28,344 bases of DNA from Armadillidium nasatum. Taxonomy: Eukaryota; Arthropoda; Malacostraca; Isopoda; Armadillidiidae. A program made the translations under genes and the position numbers. The stretch lies in assembly GCA_009176605.1 (NCBI GenBank), contig SEYY01009523.1, forward strand, positions 1-28,344. Direction: 5' to 3'. Under the pieces are notes generated by a model, which was given only the letters and a program-made list of their open reading frames with translations, searched no databases and had not been told where the DNA came from. Shown one piece after another: positions 13,735 through 26,259 of this stretch (within the stretch, counting starts at the first letter, position 1; each line of letters opens with the position of its first letter).

Positions 13735-14142
13735 TAAAGACAAGTAATTGATGAGCCAACAAGATTCACAATACTTTTTGATTTAATATTAGTAAATAAA
13801 ATATCTTCCCTTTATAACATTACAGTTGAGGAAAACTTCAGTAACAGGGATCTTAGTATAATAAAGTTTAATTTAAATGTAAATTAAACCACAGTTGGTA
13901 GAAAAATTAAAGTTAAAAAATTTTTTATTAAATGATCTTGATAAATCTAGAAACATGATTAGAAAGTTAGAATCACTGTTTAGAATATGGAATTTGAGAA
14001 CCAAAACTGTTTTCGAAAATGTGGGAAATAAATATCTAAGTTTATCTTAGATACAATTCAGTCTATGTTTTTCAGTCACAGTAATCAGAGTAATGAACAG
14101 AAAAACAATTTGATGAAGTAAGTGGATTTAAGAGATAAAAAA
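13735..14142 (+). mobile_element. CR1-like LINE fragment, endonuclease end and linker
   Basis: An open frame at 13741-13887 reads DEPTRFTILFDLILVNK and then ITVEENFSNRDLSIIKFNLN. This is the C-terminal pattern of LINE endonucleases (PTR, LDLIL, then SDH, here RDL). It is unlike the jockey-like copies and better fits the CR1/L2 group. A linker region with frames such as SRNMIRKLESLFRIWN follows to about 14100. The rest of this LINE resumes at 17157, after copy B. Confidence 0.55.
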
Positions 14143-15541
14143 AAGGATAATCACAACACTGAGTGGTTGGTTTCCTATCATACTGATCCAGGAGGAGAGA
14201 AGGCAGAATCATTCAGCATTCTCAATGATCTGGAGCAACTGATTAAAGAACCAACACACATTCCAGATTATCCCAACCAATTCTTGAACACTCCTGACTT
14301 ATGCTCAACTACTAGTCCTTCTCTCTATAAATACGTTGTCCTCGCACATATTGGTAACTGACTACAACCTAATTTGTCTTAATTTTCATCCTTTCTCTCC
14401 AACTGCCCTAAGCGCATCTTCTGGCACTTTGATCGGGCTGACTGGGGGGGTCTTACGTCGCTTCTATGCTAACTATCCCTGGAGGAACTACTTTGTCTTT
14501 GAAAACGAGCCAGTCTCTGCTGATAATGTGGGGGCTGTAATCGTTGATGGGATGAGCAGGTTCATTCCTTCTTCATCTTTTTTCTCCTCAAAATCCATGG
14601 TTCGATCGCGCGTGCTCTAGCGCCCTACAGACTAGAGACATCGCGTATCGAGAGTGGAAAAATTCTCCTTCTCCTATCACTCTTGCTAATTTTATTCAGC
14701 TAGGAATCGTTGCAGGAATATTCTTCGACGAACAAAACAACTTTCACAAAACGAAGGTGTGCTGAGCCTATAAACTCTCCTACTGATAAATCTTTCTGAC
14801 CTCTTGCCAAAAACATTTCTAACAACTTCTGTAAATCTTCCTTTCCTCCTCTTATTCGCTCTGATGGTTCTGTTGCTAACACTCCAACTGAAAAGGCTAA
14901 TCTCTTTAACCTCCTGTTCTCCTCTAATTCAACCCTGGATGACTCCGGCAATATCCCTCCTACTTCTTCTCCTCTCAGAGGTCCCATGTTCAAATGTTCA
15001 TCTAACCCTATCCATTCATATGCCGATGACTCAACCCTCCATTCTTCTACTCATTTCAAATCTGCTCCTTCCTTTGTATCTCGAGTTGCCTCTCGTCTTC
15101 ATCTTTCCGATTCCATTCTTGCAGATCTGGATAGAATTTCCCAGTGGGGTCGTCTCAACCTTGTGAAATTCAACTCTTTAAAAACTCAACTTCAAGAAAT
15201 CTCCCTCTCAAAGACACCACTTAACTTTTCTATTTCTTTTGATGGTTCTCCCATCTCTCCTGTTGACAATATAAACATCCTTGTCCTACACAAAAACAAA
15301 AAAATGTCATGGAAACTTTATATCACAATGGTTGCAAGGGCAGCTTCAAAGAAGCTGGGAGGTTCTGTTCAGACTGCAAGAATTTTTTCTTCTTCACATC
15401 TACTCCAACTATATATACAAGGGTCTTCATCTGCCCTTGTATGGAGTACTGCTCTCATATCTGGGGTGGCTCAGGTTTCACCCGTCTTTTGGATAAGGTT
15501 GATTCAAAGGATAAAAGACTTATAAACTATTCTGCTCTTTC
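14143..15541 (+). mobile_element. Jockey-like LINE copy B, 5' truncated, before the hAT insertion
   Basis: The element starts inside the endonuclease (NHNTEWLVSYHTDPGGEKAE and later FSILNDLEQLIKEPTHIPD). It continues through GGVLRRFYANYPWRNYFVFE and SFPPLIRSDGS-like linker frames to DDSGNIPPTSSP, then jumps to SYADDSTLHSST (YADD at 15019-15030). About 660 bp of reverse transcriptase is missing compared with copy C, including motifs A and B. Downstream frames with LADLDRISQWGRLNLVKFN match the LINE C-terminal region. It is related to copies A and C but is a different family. Many frameshifts; dead. Confidence 0.8.
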
Positions 15542-16738
<1,197 letters not shown>

Positions 16739-17156
16739 GCTCTTTCTAATTCCCTCGACTCTTTATCTTTGCGACGCAACGTTGGTGAATTCTCTCTTTT
16801 CTAATGCTACTAGTGACAAATGCTCGAGGGAGCTATCCACTCGTATACCTCCACCTTTACGTCGTCCTCGTAGTACAAGGGGTGCATTGTCTGTGCATCA
16901 ATTTTGAGTGGACATAGGCAACTCCAGGCTTGTTCTCTGTTTTGGGTAACTCTCTGTGTTTCCTGTTGAATTTAATCTCAGTTTCTTTAAAGCCCACGTC
17001 TGCGCTCACCTAAGAAATTAAGAGTTAGGTGGGTCCTGCAGGGGTCGTTTTAATTTTTTAATCTTTTACTTTATTTTTATTTTCCTGACACTCCCTCCTT
17101 GAATAGGACTTTGCCCGTGAGTGGTGGTGATGTATGTGTGTAAAAAAAAAAAAAAA
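16739..17156 (+). mobile_element. Jockey-like LINE copy B, 3' end and poly-A
   Basis: The frame resumes with LFSNATSDKCSRELSTRIPP then RRPRSTRGALS, the end of the LINE protein also seen in copy A (PPPLRRARATRLS). The 3' UTR has a stem CACCTAA/TTAGGTG (17007-17013 with 17025-17031) and a terminal block CTCCTTGAATAGGACTTTGC (17095-17114). It ends in A15 (17142-17156). The 3' UTR differs from that of copies A and C, confirming a separate family. Confidence 0.75.
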
Positions 17157-17645
17157 TGGTTCAAGAGGTTCAGAGAAAGAATTATAATAATAGATTTGGA
17201 AACTTACAGGAAAATAAGTAATAAACTAAATCAGGTAATAATCTGAAACATCCAAGGAATTATAAAGATTAAAAGAAATCCTTTTTAGAAATTTAAAAAT
17301 AACATTGATCATATTAAGATGAATTATAAAATGGTTTTGCTCTGACAAAGAATTAATTAATTTTTAACAATTTGCAAATGTTTACAAATGAAAAGTTTGG
17401 TAAGAGTTATGTCAGAGAGCAAAGTATAAATAGTTATTGCATTTCTCAATTTTGATGTTAATGAGATTAAATATATGAAGATATTCATGAACATAAAGAT
17501 TACTATAAGTCTGCAAGGTCCTGATGGTATATATATCTATGGCAAAATCTTAAAGAAAAGTAGGAATAGTATCGCATTTCGTTTATAACTAACAGGTCTT
17601 TTAATTGTTAAAAGTGTGATATTCAAGGATTGGAAATATTCTTAC

Positions 17646-17804
17646 CTTGTGAGTGACTTATGTGCTTGAAGATTGCTGGCTCGACCCCTCATGAGGATCT
17701 TGTGTATAAATACTAAGAAGTTCCCCTCCTCGAATAAGGGCAATACCCATGAGGTGCTAACTTTTTATTATTATTAATTAATAATAATAATAATAAATAT
17801 ATAT
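17646..17804 (+). mobile_element. SINE with LINE-like 3' tail
   Basis: It is flanked by ATATTCTTAC (17636-17645) and ATATTTCTTAC (17801-17811), a 10-11 bp duplication with one T difference. It splits the CR1-like reverse transcriptase between the FKDWK and GGRDD motifs. A B-box-like GGCTCGACCCC lies at 17678-17688. The block CTCCTCGAATAAGGGCAATA (17726-17745) resembles the 3' end of LINE copy B. It ends in an ATT/AAT-rich tail. A box A is not clear. Confidence 0.5.
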
Positions 17805-18240
17805 TTCTTACAAGGTGGAAGGGATGATCGTCGAAATTACTAGCCAGTTTTAGGTTAATCTCAATAGCAGTAATAGTTCTTGAAAAGCATTTAGTTGACA
17901 ATGTGATACTGTGACTACCTCAACATAGACTTAGAAATAGTAAAGCATGTCAGGTGAAGCTTTTGAAATTTATGATAGCATATTACTAAGTGCGTGGACA
18001 AAGGAGAGTCAGTTGATATATCTGGATTCTTGAAAAATTTTGATATGCTACCCCATAAAGGAGCATACTAACTTCATGTGGTTTAGGAAGTAATAAAATT
18101 AAGTATTAAGGAAGTATTACAATCTACCAGGGGTGAAATTAATTTCAATGTTAACAGAGCATATAATTATTTTGATCCTTTTCCAAACTAAATTTAAAAC
18201 TAGGATGTTGAGATTCGAAGTAGTCAAAAAAATTAGGAAA

Positions 18241-18270
18241 CATGTTGTTCTCTAAAGAGAGAGAGAGAGA
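18241..18270. repeat. Short (GA)n run
   Basis: AAAGAGAGAGAGAGAGAAC, too short to be informative; inside decayed LINE sequence. Confidence 0.7.
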
Positions 18271-18349
18271 ACAATTATCAATATGCATTTAATACAGAAC
18301 AGTTTTAAAGTCAGAGTGGTGGAACTCCATCCAGGGTTTTTCATCAAAT

Positions 18350-19380
18350 TATAAGGAAGATTTTTGATATATAGGGATTAGTTGGGAGATCAATGTCATT
18401 GTTAAGTTAATTATTGTAAAGGAGTTTTGAGAACTGAGTTATATTAAGATTCAGTTGAAGAAACAGTCCAAAAATGATATTGGGCATCTCTTCAATAGAT
18501 ATTTGTGAATAGTGCCTCAATATCAAAACTGAATTTAGGCTTACCATGTATAAAAGGATATTGTGTTTAATTTTTAAGAACATCTTGCCCAATTTTTATT
18601 TTATTTTAACTTGTAACATCAGAAAATTAAATCTGGTGTGGAAAGGAGAAAAGTAACTATTTTCCTCTTTGTAAACAAAAAGTAATCACACTCTTGATGG
18701 TTTTCTTGACCTTCATATGTAGAAAACCTAATAGTACCATGTTAACAACTAATTTCATTACCTTTCTTAAGTATTCAAAAACGATTATATGCAAATTTAT
18801 TATGAACAATAATGAAAATGTGTCCTATTCTGTGTAAAATAAGTCAATACTTGTTTTCAATGTATAATTTTAAAAATTATTTGATGAATATGATATTGCT
18901 ATGGTTATTGTTAAAATTTTGAATACCTTTTGATTCATTTGTGGTTTCCTTAACACAGAAAGAAAAGTATTCATTTTTTTTAAATAAGTTTTTTTTATTG
19001 AATTTATAACAGAATGAAATGTCTGAGCCATTCATAATTCCCGTAACACTGAAAGAAAAATATTTACAGCTACTTAGCATGACAAATTATAAATGTTAAG
19101 ACTACTTATAATTTTTTACAAACCTAACCTCCAAATCTAAAATTAAAAGTTATTGCAATATTCTAAACCACATAAAAAAAAATACATAAGTAAATACAAA
19201 TCAAATCTGAAGGTCATTATAATTAATAGAATAGAAATACAGTAACAAATTTTTTTTAAAAATTACTTGAAATTACATAACCTAAATAAATGAATAAAAT
19301 ATGATATTACAAAAACAAAAAAAACAAAAAAAAAAAAAGGTTACTTGAAATTACAAAATTACTTAAATAAATGATAAAAT
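18350..19380. other. Intron 3 sequence, no certain feature
   Basis: AT-rich sequence between the last recognisable CR1-like motif and exon 3. It may include the decayed 3' end of that LINE, but I could not identify it. An AATAAT run (about 19389-19432) lies next to the exon 3 donor. Confidence 0.45.
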
Positions 19381-19397
19381 ACCATATTTAATAATAT

Positions 19398-19433
<36 letters not shown>

Positions 19434-19440
19434 CACCTAC

Positions 19441-19577
19441 TCTGCAATCCCTCCTTCAATATTTAAATCACAACCTTCATCAAGTACTGAACCATCTTCA
19501 CCATACTTTGGCGAGGCCATAGATGCCATAAATCTATAGCTAGCAAAATATACAATAGCAGATAATACAATTAATAC
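19441..19577 (-). CDS. TMEM208: TMEM208 exon 3 (residues 54-98 plus two bases)
   Basis: The exon encodes the second membrane segment (VLIVLSAIVYFASY) and the cytosolic or lumenal loop FMASMASPKYGEDGSVLDEG, which lines up with human MSSMARAAFSEDGALMDGG. It ends GGIA plus two bases of a Glu codon, matching human GMAE. The acceptor follows a good pyrimidine tract (TTTGTTTTTCTCAG). The donor GTAGGT is weaker than the others and opens the 6.4-kb intron 3. The end phase of 2 fits exon 4 exactly. Confidence 0.93.
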
Positions 19578-19674
19578 CTGAGAAAAACAAATACAAAACA
19601 AATTTAATATTTATCATTCTAACTACCTATAAGAAGTCTTTTAAAATCATACTGAGTTTAATAAAAAATCTTAC

Positions 19675-19830
19675 TCGATCTAGAATAGGGGTTGCACTGA
19701 ATGTAAAGTATGAAATAACTGCATAAAAGACTCCAGCACCAATAATCATATTCCTGTAAAATGCTAAAGTAGTAACATTTTCTTGAAGTATCTGCTTCTG
19801 TCCTTTTGTTCCTTGTTTCCCTTTTGGTAC
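19675..19830 (-). CDS. TMEM208: TMEM208 exon 2 (residues 2-53)
   Basis: The 156 bases code for 52 residues, beginning VPKGKQGTKGQKQILQEN and ending TPILDR. Human TMEM208 has APKGKVGTRGKKQIFEEN at this point. The lysine- and glycine-rich N-terminus is followed by the first membrane segment (about residues 26-46, with FYRNMIIGAGVFYAVISY). The acceptor TTTTTTTATCAG lies just downstream of a (TA)n array that ends 13 bases before the exon. The donor is GTAAGA. The exon starts and ends in phase 0. Confidence 0.93.
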
Positions 19831-19838
19831 CTGATAAA

Positions 19839-19950
<112 letters not shown>

Positions 19951-20323
19951 TACTTTTATAATTATAAACATCAAATTATTATTGATATTATTCAAAATGT
20001 TCCAATCCACTGAAATTAACACAAATCTAATTCTGAAACACACTAAAATGCTTAAAATGTTTTTTACAACTCTACAGAGCTGACTATCCTGATATTCTGT
20101 TATAACTCCAAATGAATGGCAGTTGCTTAAGAAAGTTTTATCATTGTTGCAGGCTTACTTTTTGATAACCTATGTAATAAGCAATGTTCCAAATCAATTT
20201 TATCTTCTGTAACAACTCATGTCTGAGTACTGCAGTTTCCCGGCAGTGTACAATGTGACTGGAAAAGAAAGTGTTGGAAGACATATGAAAAGTATATTTT
20301 ATATTTATAAAAACTATACTCAC

Positions 20324-20326
20324 CAT
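20324..20326 (-). CDS. TMEM208: TMEM208 exon 1, start codon only (inferred)
   Basis: Exon 2 opens in phase 0 with VPKGKQG, matching human residues from position 2 or 3 (MAPKGKVG), so only the start codon, or very little more, is missing. The minus strand has ATG directly followed by the strong donor GTGAGT (20323-20318), 493 bases upstream of exon 2 and in the right phase. The context CCTTC before the ATG is acceptable for initiation. The 5' UTR would run to higher coordinates; its start and any promoter are not visible. Another ATG farther upstream remains possible. Confidence 0.55.
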
Positions 20327-21458
<1,132 letters not shown>

Positions 21459-21807
21459 ATTTTTAAAAATTTAAACATTTTATAATTATGAAGAATTAAA
21501 TTGTTTTTTCTTTATTCTTTATCCAAATGTGTAAATACAGTACGAGTAATTTTAATATATAGTTTAATGGCATCTGCAGAACAATGATTTGAAATATATT
21601 GATTTGAGAAAATGAACACACATGCAAAATTTTAGTAATTTAAATTTCAATCTATTCTTCAGTTTCTAAGGTAATTCGATTTCACCTTCAAGATTATATC
21701 TGGCCCCCTACTAAACAACCTTTCTCTCTCAATAGAAGATGGTGGAGCAGAAATATTTGTAAGCCAATATGTGTAAATATGGGGGAGGGAAGTAGCGCTC
21801 CCGAGGC

Positions 21808-21876
21808 GATGAGATTACCCCCATTGGGTATACGGGATGTTAAGGGTACTTCCCATCTCATCCTGGTACCCAATGG
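21808..21876 (+). other. Interleaved inverted repeats upstream of LINE copy C
   Basis: Two perfect pairs interleave: GATGAGAT (21808-21815) with ATCTCATC (21855-21862), and CCATTGGGTA (21821-21830) with TACCCAATGG (21867-21876). In RNA this order can form a pseudoknot. It lies just before the sequence shared with the copy A 5' UTR and could be part of a longer LINE 5' UTR or an unrelated element. Confidence 0.5.
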
Positions 21877-21884
21877 TTCACTCC

Positions 21885-24720
21885 CTTTCGCGCTCACCTT
21901 CTTCTACACAGAGTAGGCTCTCCTTTACACACATAATACATTAATACTAACACCCTTTTAAAAAAAAAAAAAATCAGCAATGGCGTCAACTTCCAAATAT
22001 AGCCCCTCATCCACCCCTTCCCCCATCACCACTTGGAAGCTGGTGGCCTCCGGTGATGGGGTCTGGTGCCACCAAGACACAGCTGCCAGCTTGTCCTGAT
22101 GCATGGTCTATTTTTTTCATTAATTTCTGAAACATTCTCGGTCTACACCCCAATTTCCACTTTGTTGAACATCACCTCTCTTCTTCTAGACCTCAAATTT
22201 TATTCTTGACCGAAACTCAGATGTTTGAGCGTTCTGATAGCAAACCCTATTCTGTCTTTATCCTAAATTTTCTGCCAAAGGCGGTTGTTGTGCATACATG
22301 AGCAACAATGTCGTTTGTTCTTGTGTCACTAATCTGGAGACTTAAGAATTTTCCACCTTATGACTTAGGCTCTCTTGCCATTCTTCGACTAAATTCATTT
22401 GTTTTGGTTATTTATCTACTAATTCTACTGATTATCCTAAATTCTTCCACTATTTAAACTCCAAAATAGAGCACATTCTCCCTTCTTCTACTTTCTCTGA
22501 AATCATCATATTAGATGATTTCAATGTTCACCACCGCCAATGGCTTTCTTCAATTTCTCATGATACAGCTGGTGAACGTGCCTTACATTTCGATATCCAA
22601 AATGACCTTGAGCAGTTGGTGCAGCTCCATACTCGTATCCCTGATCATCTTGGAGAGGAACCCAACACTCAAGACCTTTTGCTAACTTCTAATCCTTCTC
22701 CTTACACTGTTAAACTCTTTCCTCCTCTGGGTTCCTCCGATCACCTTCTTATCTCTGTATCCTCTTCTATCTCTTCAAGTCTTCCGCAGGAAAGACCCCC
22801 TTCTATTGAAAGGAAATGTTTGTGGCACTTTGGTGCCGAAAACTGGTCTTACTTGCAGTCATACTTCTTCGATTTCCCGTGGAATGATTATTGCTTAAGT
22901 GGTAGGGGTCCCTCGGAGTGTGCATGAATGCATTACCGAGGTGATTCTCTCTGGTATGGAGGCGTACATTCCATTTTCTTTCCCTTCTACTAAACCTAAC
23001 AAACCTTGGTTTAACTCTGCTTGTTCTCGCGCTATCAGCCGCAGGGATGTTGCCTTCAGGGGGAAGTACCATCATCTTGAAACTACAGAATCTCAAGCTA
23101 CTTACATTTCATCACGGAATCGTGCAAAATCTATCCTTCGTAACACTAAAAACCATTTCTCCATAGAAAATGCAATAATCTTTCTGGTTTTTCTTCTTCA
23201 CATTCTTTCTGGCATTTTGAAAAAAATGTTGACTCTACATTTGCTTCTTCATCTTTTCCTCCTTTAATATCTTCTGACGGCACAACTGCTGTTTTACTTT
23301 CTTCTAAAGCTGAACTCTTCGCTCAAACATTTGACTCTAATTCAACCTTAGATGATTCCGGAGCTATTCCTCCTACTTCAACCCCCTCTAAATCAATTAT
23401 GCCTAAAATTAGAATTTCTTCTAAAGATGTCATTTCTGCTCTCTCTGTGCTTAATACTAAGAAGGCATATGGTCCCGATGGTATTCCTATTGTGGTTCTC
23501 AAAACTTGTGCTTCCGAGCTTGCACCCTGCCTCGGTAAACTTTTTCGTCTTTCTCTCTCTTCTTCAACCTTCCCTTCTTGCTGGAAACATACGCTCATTC
23601 AGCCTGTGTGGAAGAAGGGGAAACCCTCTCAACCCTCCAACTACCGTCTTATTTCTTTGACCTCCATTCTGTCTAAAGTTTTTGAATCTATCCTTAACAG
23701 GAAGATTTAGAAACATCTCAATTCTTCAAATCTTATCTCAGATTGCCAGTATGGCTTTCGTAAGAAACACTCTACTGGTGATCTTCTTTCCCTTCTCTCT
23801 GACTCTTGATCCTCTGCTCTTCGCCATTTCGGTGAATCTTTTGCTGTTGCGCTAGACATATCAAAAGTCTTCGATAGAGTCTAAACTTCCCTCTTTCGAT
23901 ATCTATCATTCTCTGTGATATTCTTTCTAATTTCCTTTCCAGTTGTTCTATAGCAGCTGTTGTAGACGGCCACCGTTCTTCCTTTAAATCTATTAATACT
24001 GATGTTCCTCAGGGTTCTGTCCTATCCCCAACACTTTTCCTCCTTTCATTAATGACCGTCTCTCTATTACCTCATCACCTATGCACTCCTATGCTGATGA
24101 TTACACCCTTTTTTACTCCTTCCAGTTTGGAAAACGTCCTACCGAATAGCAGTTGATAGACTCGAGAAGGGTAGCCTTGAAGCAACTAACCTCTGATCTT
24201 TCTCGTATTTCAAATTAGGGCCAAGAAAACATGGTTCTTTTCAATGCCTCAAAAACTCAGTTCCTCCATCTCTCCACAAATCTTCCATACAACTATGATA
24301 TTTTCTTAGAAAACACACAACTCAAACCTTCTCCTGTTCTTAATATTCTTGGTGTATCCTTTTCTTGTGATCTTTCTTGGAAAGATCACAATACTTCTCT
24401 TTCTAAACAAGCTTCTAAGAGGTTGGGTGTTCTGAGGCGCCTTCAGAATTACTTCATGCCACCCCAGTTGATTTCTACACAGTCTCATCCTATCTCTGTC
24501 CAACTTTCAGAGCCCAGACTTAAGCGCTATGCTCAATCTTTGGTAAAATCTGGAACACACTCCCAATATCTGTTTTCCACACTTCCTTTGACTTACATAC
24601 TTTCAAACATTGTGTATCTGGACATGTTGGCCTTCTTTGGTCAGGAAAAGATTTCTCTAACTCCGGTGGAATTTGGTAGGCCTCTGGTCTTTGCCCACTG
24701 GAGGAGATATAAAAAAAAAA
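21885..24720 (+). mobile_element. Jockey-like LINE copy C, most complete copy
   Basis: Same family as copy A, opposite strand. The 5' UTR leads to ATG 21980-21982 and MASTSKYSPSS then SPITTWKLVASGDGV. The endonuclease includes FSAKGGCCAY, IILDDFNVHH (the conserved GDFN has become DDFN) and GSSDHLLISVSS. The reverse transcriptase has KKAYGPDGIPIVVL, NYRLISLTSILSKVFESILN, ALDISKVFDRV, DVPQGSVLSPTLF and YADD (24090-24101). About 285 bp is deleted after MPPQL compared with copy A, and there are many frameshifts and stops. The 3' end has a stem (24661-24669 with 24695-24703) and an A-rich tail with AATA units (about 24709-24735). Dead copy. Confidence 0.85.
24661..24703 (+). other. 3' stem-loop of the copy A/C LINE family
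   Basis: CTCCGGTGG pairs with CCACTGGAG across a 25-base loop, just before the A-rich tail. Copy A has CTCTGGTGG with CCACCAGAG around a 26-base loop at 1341-1384. One pair changes from T-A to C-G on both sides and another from G-C to G-T, so pairing is kept. A role in recognition by the LINE reverse transcriptase is an inference. Confidence 0.65.
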
Positions 24721-24819
24721 TAAATAAAATAAATTAATTAGCAAAAAACTGATGATGATGATTGAGGAAAAATCACCTGTTTTTGCCCATGATGATGACA
24801 ATTAGATGTCCCATCACTA

Positions 24820-24918
<99 letters not shown>

Positions 24919-24930
24919 ATATATATATAT
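24820..24930. repeat. (TG)n(TA)n compound microsatellite
   Basis: A short TG run (24820-24835) passes into about 95 bp of TA with one break near 24907. Confidence 0.95.
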
Positions 24931-25000
24931 GGGGTAAGTTGTATTGATAATAATTGCTTTTGTAAATATAATTTAATTAAAATAATATAAAAAAAAGGGG

Positions 25001-25055
25001 ACGATATCGAGTATATCGATATCGTGCATGCCCAATGCCCACCTATATCGATGTA
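25001..25055. promoter_or_regulatory. CGATA-rich palindrome cluster
   Basis: ACGATATCGA (25001-25010) and TCGATATCGT (25016-25025) form a perfect 10-bp inverted repeat around five bases, with TATCGATA inside; another TATATCGATG follows near 25044. In Drosophila, TATCGATA is the DREF site and clustered CGATA is bound by BEAF-32; whether that holds here is unknown. A possible donor GTAAGC follows at 25247. No coding gene was found beside it. Confidence 0.35.
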
Positions 25056-25499
25056 AGAGCATTCTGGATTTAGGTGGAACGAAGCCGGTTGATATATAAC
25101 ACCGATCACGCTTGTGAATTGTAACTCAAAATTTTGTAAATGACTGTGAAAATCAAAATATTATATAAAATAAATAGTACAAAAGCACAAAAATATTTCA
25201 CTATATCACTATATAACTATTAGAATAAGATACAAATTGAAAAAGGTAAGCGAAATACTATATTTTTTTTATAAAGAGCAACGAAGTTAGGATCTAGGTC
25301 TCACGAAGCCTAAGCTAAAATAAAGACCCTAAGCTAGCATTCATCAATTCATAGAAGCCTTAATTTCTGCAAGTGATTGATTCCAGAGTGGCAATATAGA
25401 ATGAATATAAAATAAATAAATAGTCATACATAACAATTTGTTATGAAGGCCTAGACCTACATCGTGAAATAGAGCCAACTTACTCTAGATTCTAAATTG

Positions 25500-26240
25500 G
25501 TTATTATGCAGAATTTAGCTCTCCCATAATATTGAAGAAAAAAAAACTGTTTTTATGGAAATTACTGGTACTTTTAGAAAAATTTAAATTATTTTAGGCC
25601 TAAAGTTGGAAATGAAATAGGGCCTATTCTAGTCTAGCCTATAACTTAGTGTTTGTGTAGAATATTGCTCTCACTTACATTTAAAAATTAAAATTACTTT
25701 AGGCCTAGTATTGGAAATAAGATAAAACAAAGTGACTCTACCTTATAACATCAAATTATGGTAATTGTTTAGTTTGTACTCTGCAAAGTTTCATAAGTTT
25801 ACATCACTAATATGCAATTAAAAGTGATTTGTAGTGAAAAGTGCTTTAGTAACTGTGATTTTTAATAAAATAAATAACATTTAAATAAATTTTGAAAACA
25901 GTATTAATAATAAAGATAAATAAATTTATCACTAAATAAAGAATTAATAGAAATTCTAGCCTAGCCTGATAAACTGTTCTTTATGCAGCATTGGGCTCTT
26001 ACATAAAATTACAATACAAACTTGCTTTTATGTAGAAATTAATAGACATTTTTTTGAAAATTTCAATTGCCTGAAAAAAAAAAAAAAAAAAAAAAAAAAT
26101 TTAAGTTTATCAGGTATCAAATGAAAAGTTATTTATAAGGACAGTGATCTATAAGCTGTGATATTTAATAATCTAAATAACATTGACTTAACTTTGAAAA
26201 AAAAAAAAAAAAAAAAAACTGTGATAAAAATAATAATACA
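25500..26240. repeat. Degenerate tandem repeat, unit about 300-330 bp
   Basis: Diverged copies of the phrase TTATGCAGAATTTAGCTCT occur at about 25505, 25655 and 25982. A second phrase, AACTGTGATTTTTAATAAAA, occurs near 25852 and again in altered form near 26153. The texture GGCCTA/AGCCTA recurs throughout. No frame is present. It could be part of the leader of the gag fossil downstream, or simple tandem duplication. Confidence 0.4.
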
Positions 26241-26259
26241 AGGACGATATACACAATTT

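Larger units (their letters stand above)
17157..18345 (+). mobile_element. CR1-like LINE fragment, reverse transcriptase part
   Basis: The fragment resumes after copy B. Recognisable pieces are FTNEKFG (near 17380), LQGPDGI (about 17514-17534, the PGPDGI motif), FKDWK (about 17622-17636), QGGRDDRRNY (about 17811-17840, the GGRDDP-NYRP motif) and ESVDISGFLKNFDMLPHKG (about 18006-18063, motif A of the form LDFSKAFDKVPH). A possible GVPQGS remnant lies near 18318-18345. Many stops and frameshifts; long dead. A SINE sits inside it at 17646-17804. It belongs with the endonuclease fragment at 13735-14142. Confidence 0.6.

Noticed and set aside
17760-17802. CRISPR-like or other spaced array in the AAT/ATT runs
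   Set aside because: Only simple trinucleotide repeat with no spacers; the genome is eukaryotic.
21808-21876. HDV-like ribozyme at the 5' end of LINE copy C
   Set aside because: The interleaved pairs recall P1 and P2, but there is no room for P4 between A' and B' and no clear catalytic C region.
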